Shown here one piece after another: positions 12,831 through 13,416 of a stretch of DNA of 13,416 nt. This DNA is from JBBTWV01 sp038062615 (GTDB lineage: Bacteria; Patescibacteriota; Gracilibacteria; UBA1369; UM-FILTER-53-11), in contig JBBTWV010000067.1 of assembly GCA_038062615.1 (NCBI GenBank), forward strand, positions 1 to 13,416. The letters are read 5' to 3'. The position numbers and the translations under genes were made by a program. Each line of letters opens with the position of its first letter. Positions within the stretch are counted from its first letter, which is position 1. The notes below the pieces were generated by a model. It made no database searches, was not told where the DNA came from, and worked only from the letters and a program-made list of their open reading frames with translations.

Positions 12831-13416
12831 ACTTCTCCAAACGCCGCCACAAAAAGAATCCGAGCAAAACAACTTCCGCAGAAGAACCTAAGAAAAATCC
12901 GTATGGTATTGCAGCAATGCCCAGAGTTTCAATTCGGCTGGAAGCAAAATACACACTAATCACCAACCCCGCGATACTCATGATCACTGGGATAATGGTA
13001 TTCTTTAGCGCATAAAATGAACGCGCTAATAAATGAATGAGGCTTTCCGTGGGAATCGAAAGCGCAAAAATAGAAAGCACTTGAGCCGTGCGAAAAATAT
13101 TTTCGTCTGAAAATTTTCCGCCGCCCAAAAAAATACGAATCGGCAAGTCGCTCAAAAAATAAAGTCCCAATGCGCTGGGCACGGTAAAAATGAGAATATT
13201 GCGCAAAGTCTTCCAAAAATGCTGGAGAAATTTTTGATGTTCACCGTTGCCGGCGGCTTCTGCCAAGATGGGGAAAATGGCTACAGAAAAAGCAATTCCG
13301 AAGAGAGAGACGGGCACGCTTTGAAAGTTCCGCGCAAAACTGACGGCGGTAACACTTCCTGCGGCAAGAAAAGTAGCCAGGCGCGTAAAGTTAAAAAATT
13401 GTAACTGCTCTACCGG
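12793..13416 (-). CDS. murJ: MurJ/MviN-type lipid II flippase, C-terminal part (runs off the right edge)
   Basis: The reading frame is open from the window's right edge to TAA at 12793, so this is the C-terminal ~207 residues of a longer protein (usual length about 500). The segment begins PVEQLQFFNFTRLATFLAAG, followed by SVTAVSFARNFQSVPVSLFG and IAFSVAIFPILAEAA, the conserved MOP-superfamily MurJ helix pattern. Further membrane helices follow (for example ILIFTVPSALGLYFLSDLPI and NTIIPVIMSIAGLVISVYF). The tail is basic and cytoplasmic (RRLEKFKLRP). MurJ flips the peptidoglycan precursor lipid II across the inner membrane. An internal GTG at 13317 is not the real start, because conserved MurJ sequence continues upstream of it. 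This gene marks the host chromosome to the right of the island and overlaps the C39 peptidase gene tail to tail by 38 nt. Confidence 0.9.
   Translation of the reverse strand, partial: PVEQLQFFNFTRLATFLAAGSVTAVSFARNFQSVPVSLFGIAFSVAIFPILAEAAGNGEHQKFLQHFWKTLRNILIFTVPSALGLYFLSDLPIRIFLGGGKFSDENIFRTAQVLSIFALSIPTESLIHLLARSFYALKNTIIPVIMSIAGLVISVYFASSRIETLGIAAIPYGFFLGSSAEVVLLGFFLWRRLEKFKLRPQSSPSSL

Overview
Likely organism and evidence. The window looks like a chromosomal segment of a candidate-phyla-radiation bacterium (Patescibacteria) carrying an integrated mobile island. Reasons: the serine recombinase has the N-terminal layout I associate with CPR recombinases (YTRKSQEDEERQALSI); small partner genes resemble families common in CPR integrative elements (DUF5659-like, and a short 'els-eEA-ekA-Ll' protein); most genes lack a clear Shine-Dalgarno sequence; and the right flank holds a membrane-anchored C39-like peptidase next to MurJ. 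The lineage is an inference. TGA ends several genes naturally, so this is the standard bacterial code and not code 25.

Layout, left to right. Positions 2-2941 (minus) hold two unrelated integrases: a large serine recombinase and a tyrosine recombinase, separated by a 174-nt intergenic region dense in dyads. Positions 3026-3845 (minus) are a tight three-gene cluster: HTH plus zinc ribbon, a short acidic protein, and a DUF5659-like protein. Positions 4003-6109 (minus) are a two-gene unit of unknown function (383 aa and 317 aa, 1 nt apart); the second protein joins an N-terminal Cys4 motif to an apparent OmpR-type winged helix. Positions 6110-6191 form a divergent control region with a 7-3-7 perfect dyad overlapping a good minus-strand promoter candidate.

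Positions 6192-11682 (plus) form one compact five-gene operon: a MerR/excisionase-type HTH protein, a DUF4268-type PD-(D/E)XK nuclease, a BcgI-like fused nuclease-methyltransferase, its two-TRD specificity subunit, and a TM0106-family RecB-like/RNase H-like nuclease. Gaps in the operon are 1-22 nt. Positions 11683-11999 have no intact gene but contain a 113-nt imperfect hairpin and a short coding-like remnant on the minus strand. Positions 12000-13416 look like host chromosome: a C39-like peptidase and the C-terminal part of MurJ on the opposite strand, which overlap by 38 nt at their 3' ends.

How it fits together. The minus half carries mobility and regulatory genes, and the plus half is a restriction-rich defence cassette. 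The best candidates for an undescribed system are the five-gene plus-strand cassette (a Type IIB-like R-M system with two additional nucleases and a small HTH protein) and the unknown 383/317-aa pair, which share one control region. No tRNA, rRNA or CRISPR array was recognised.
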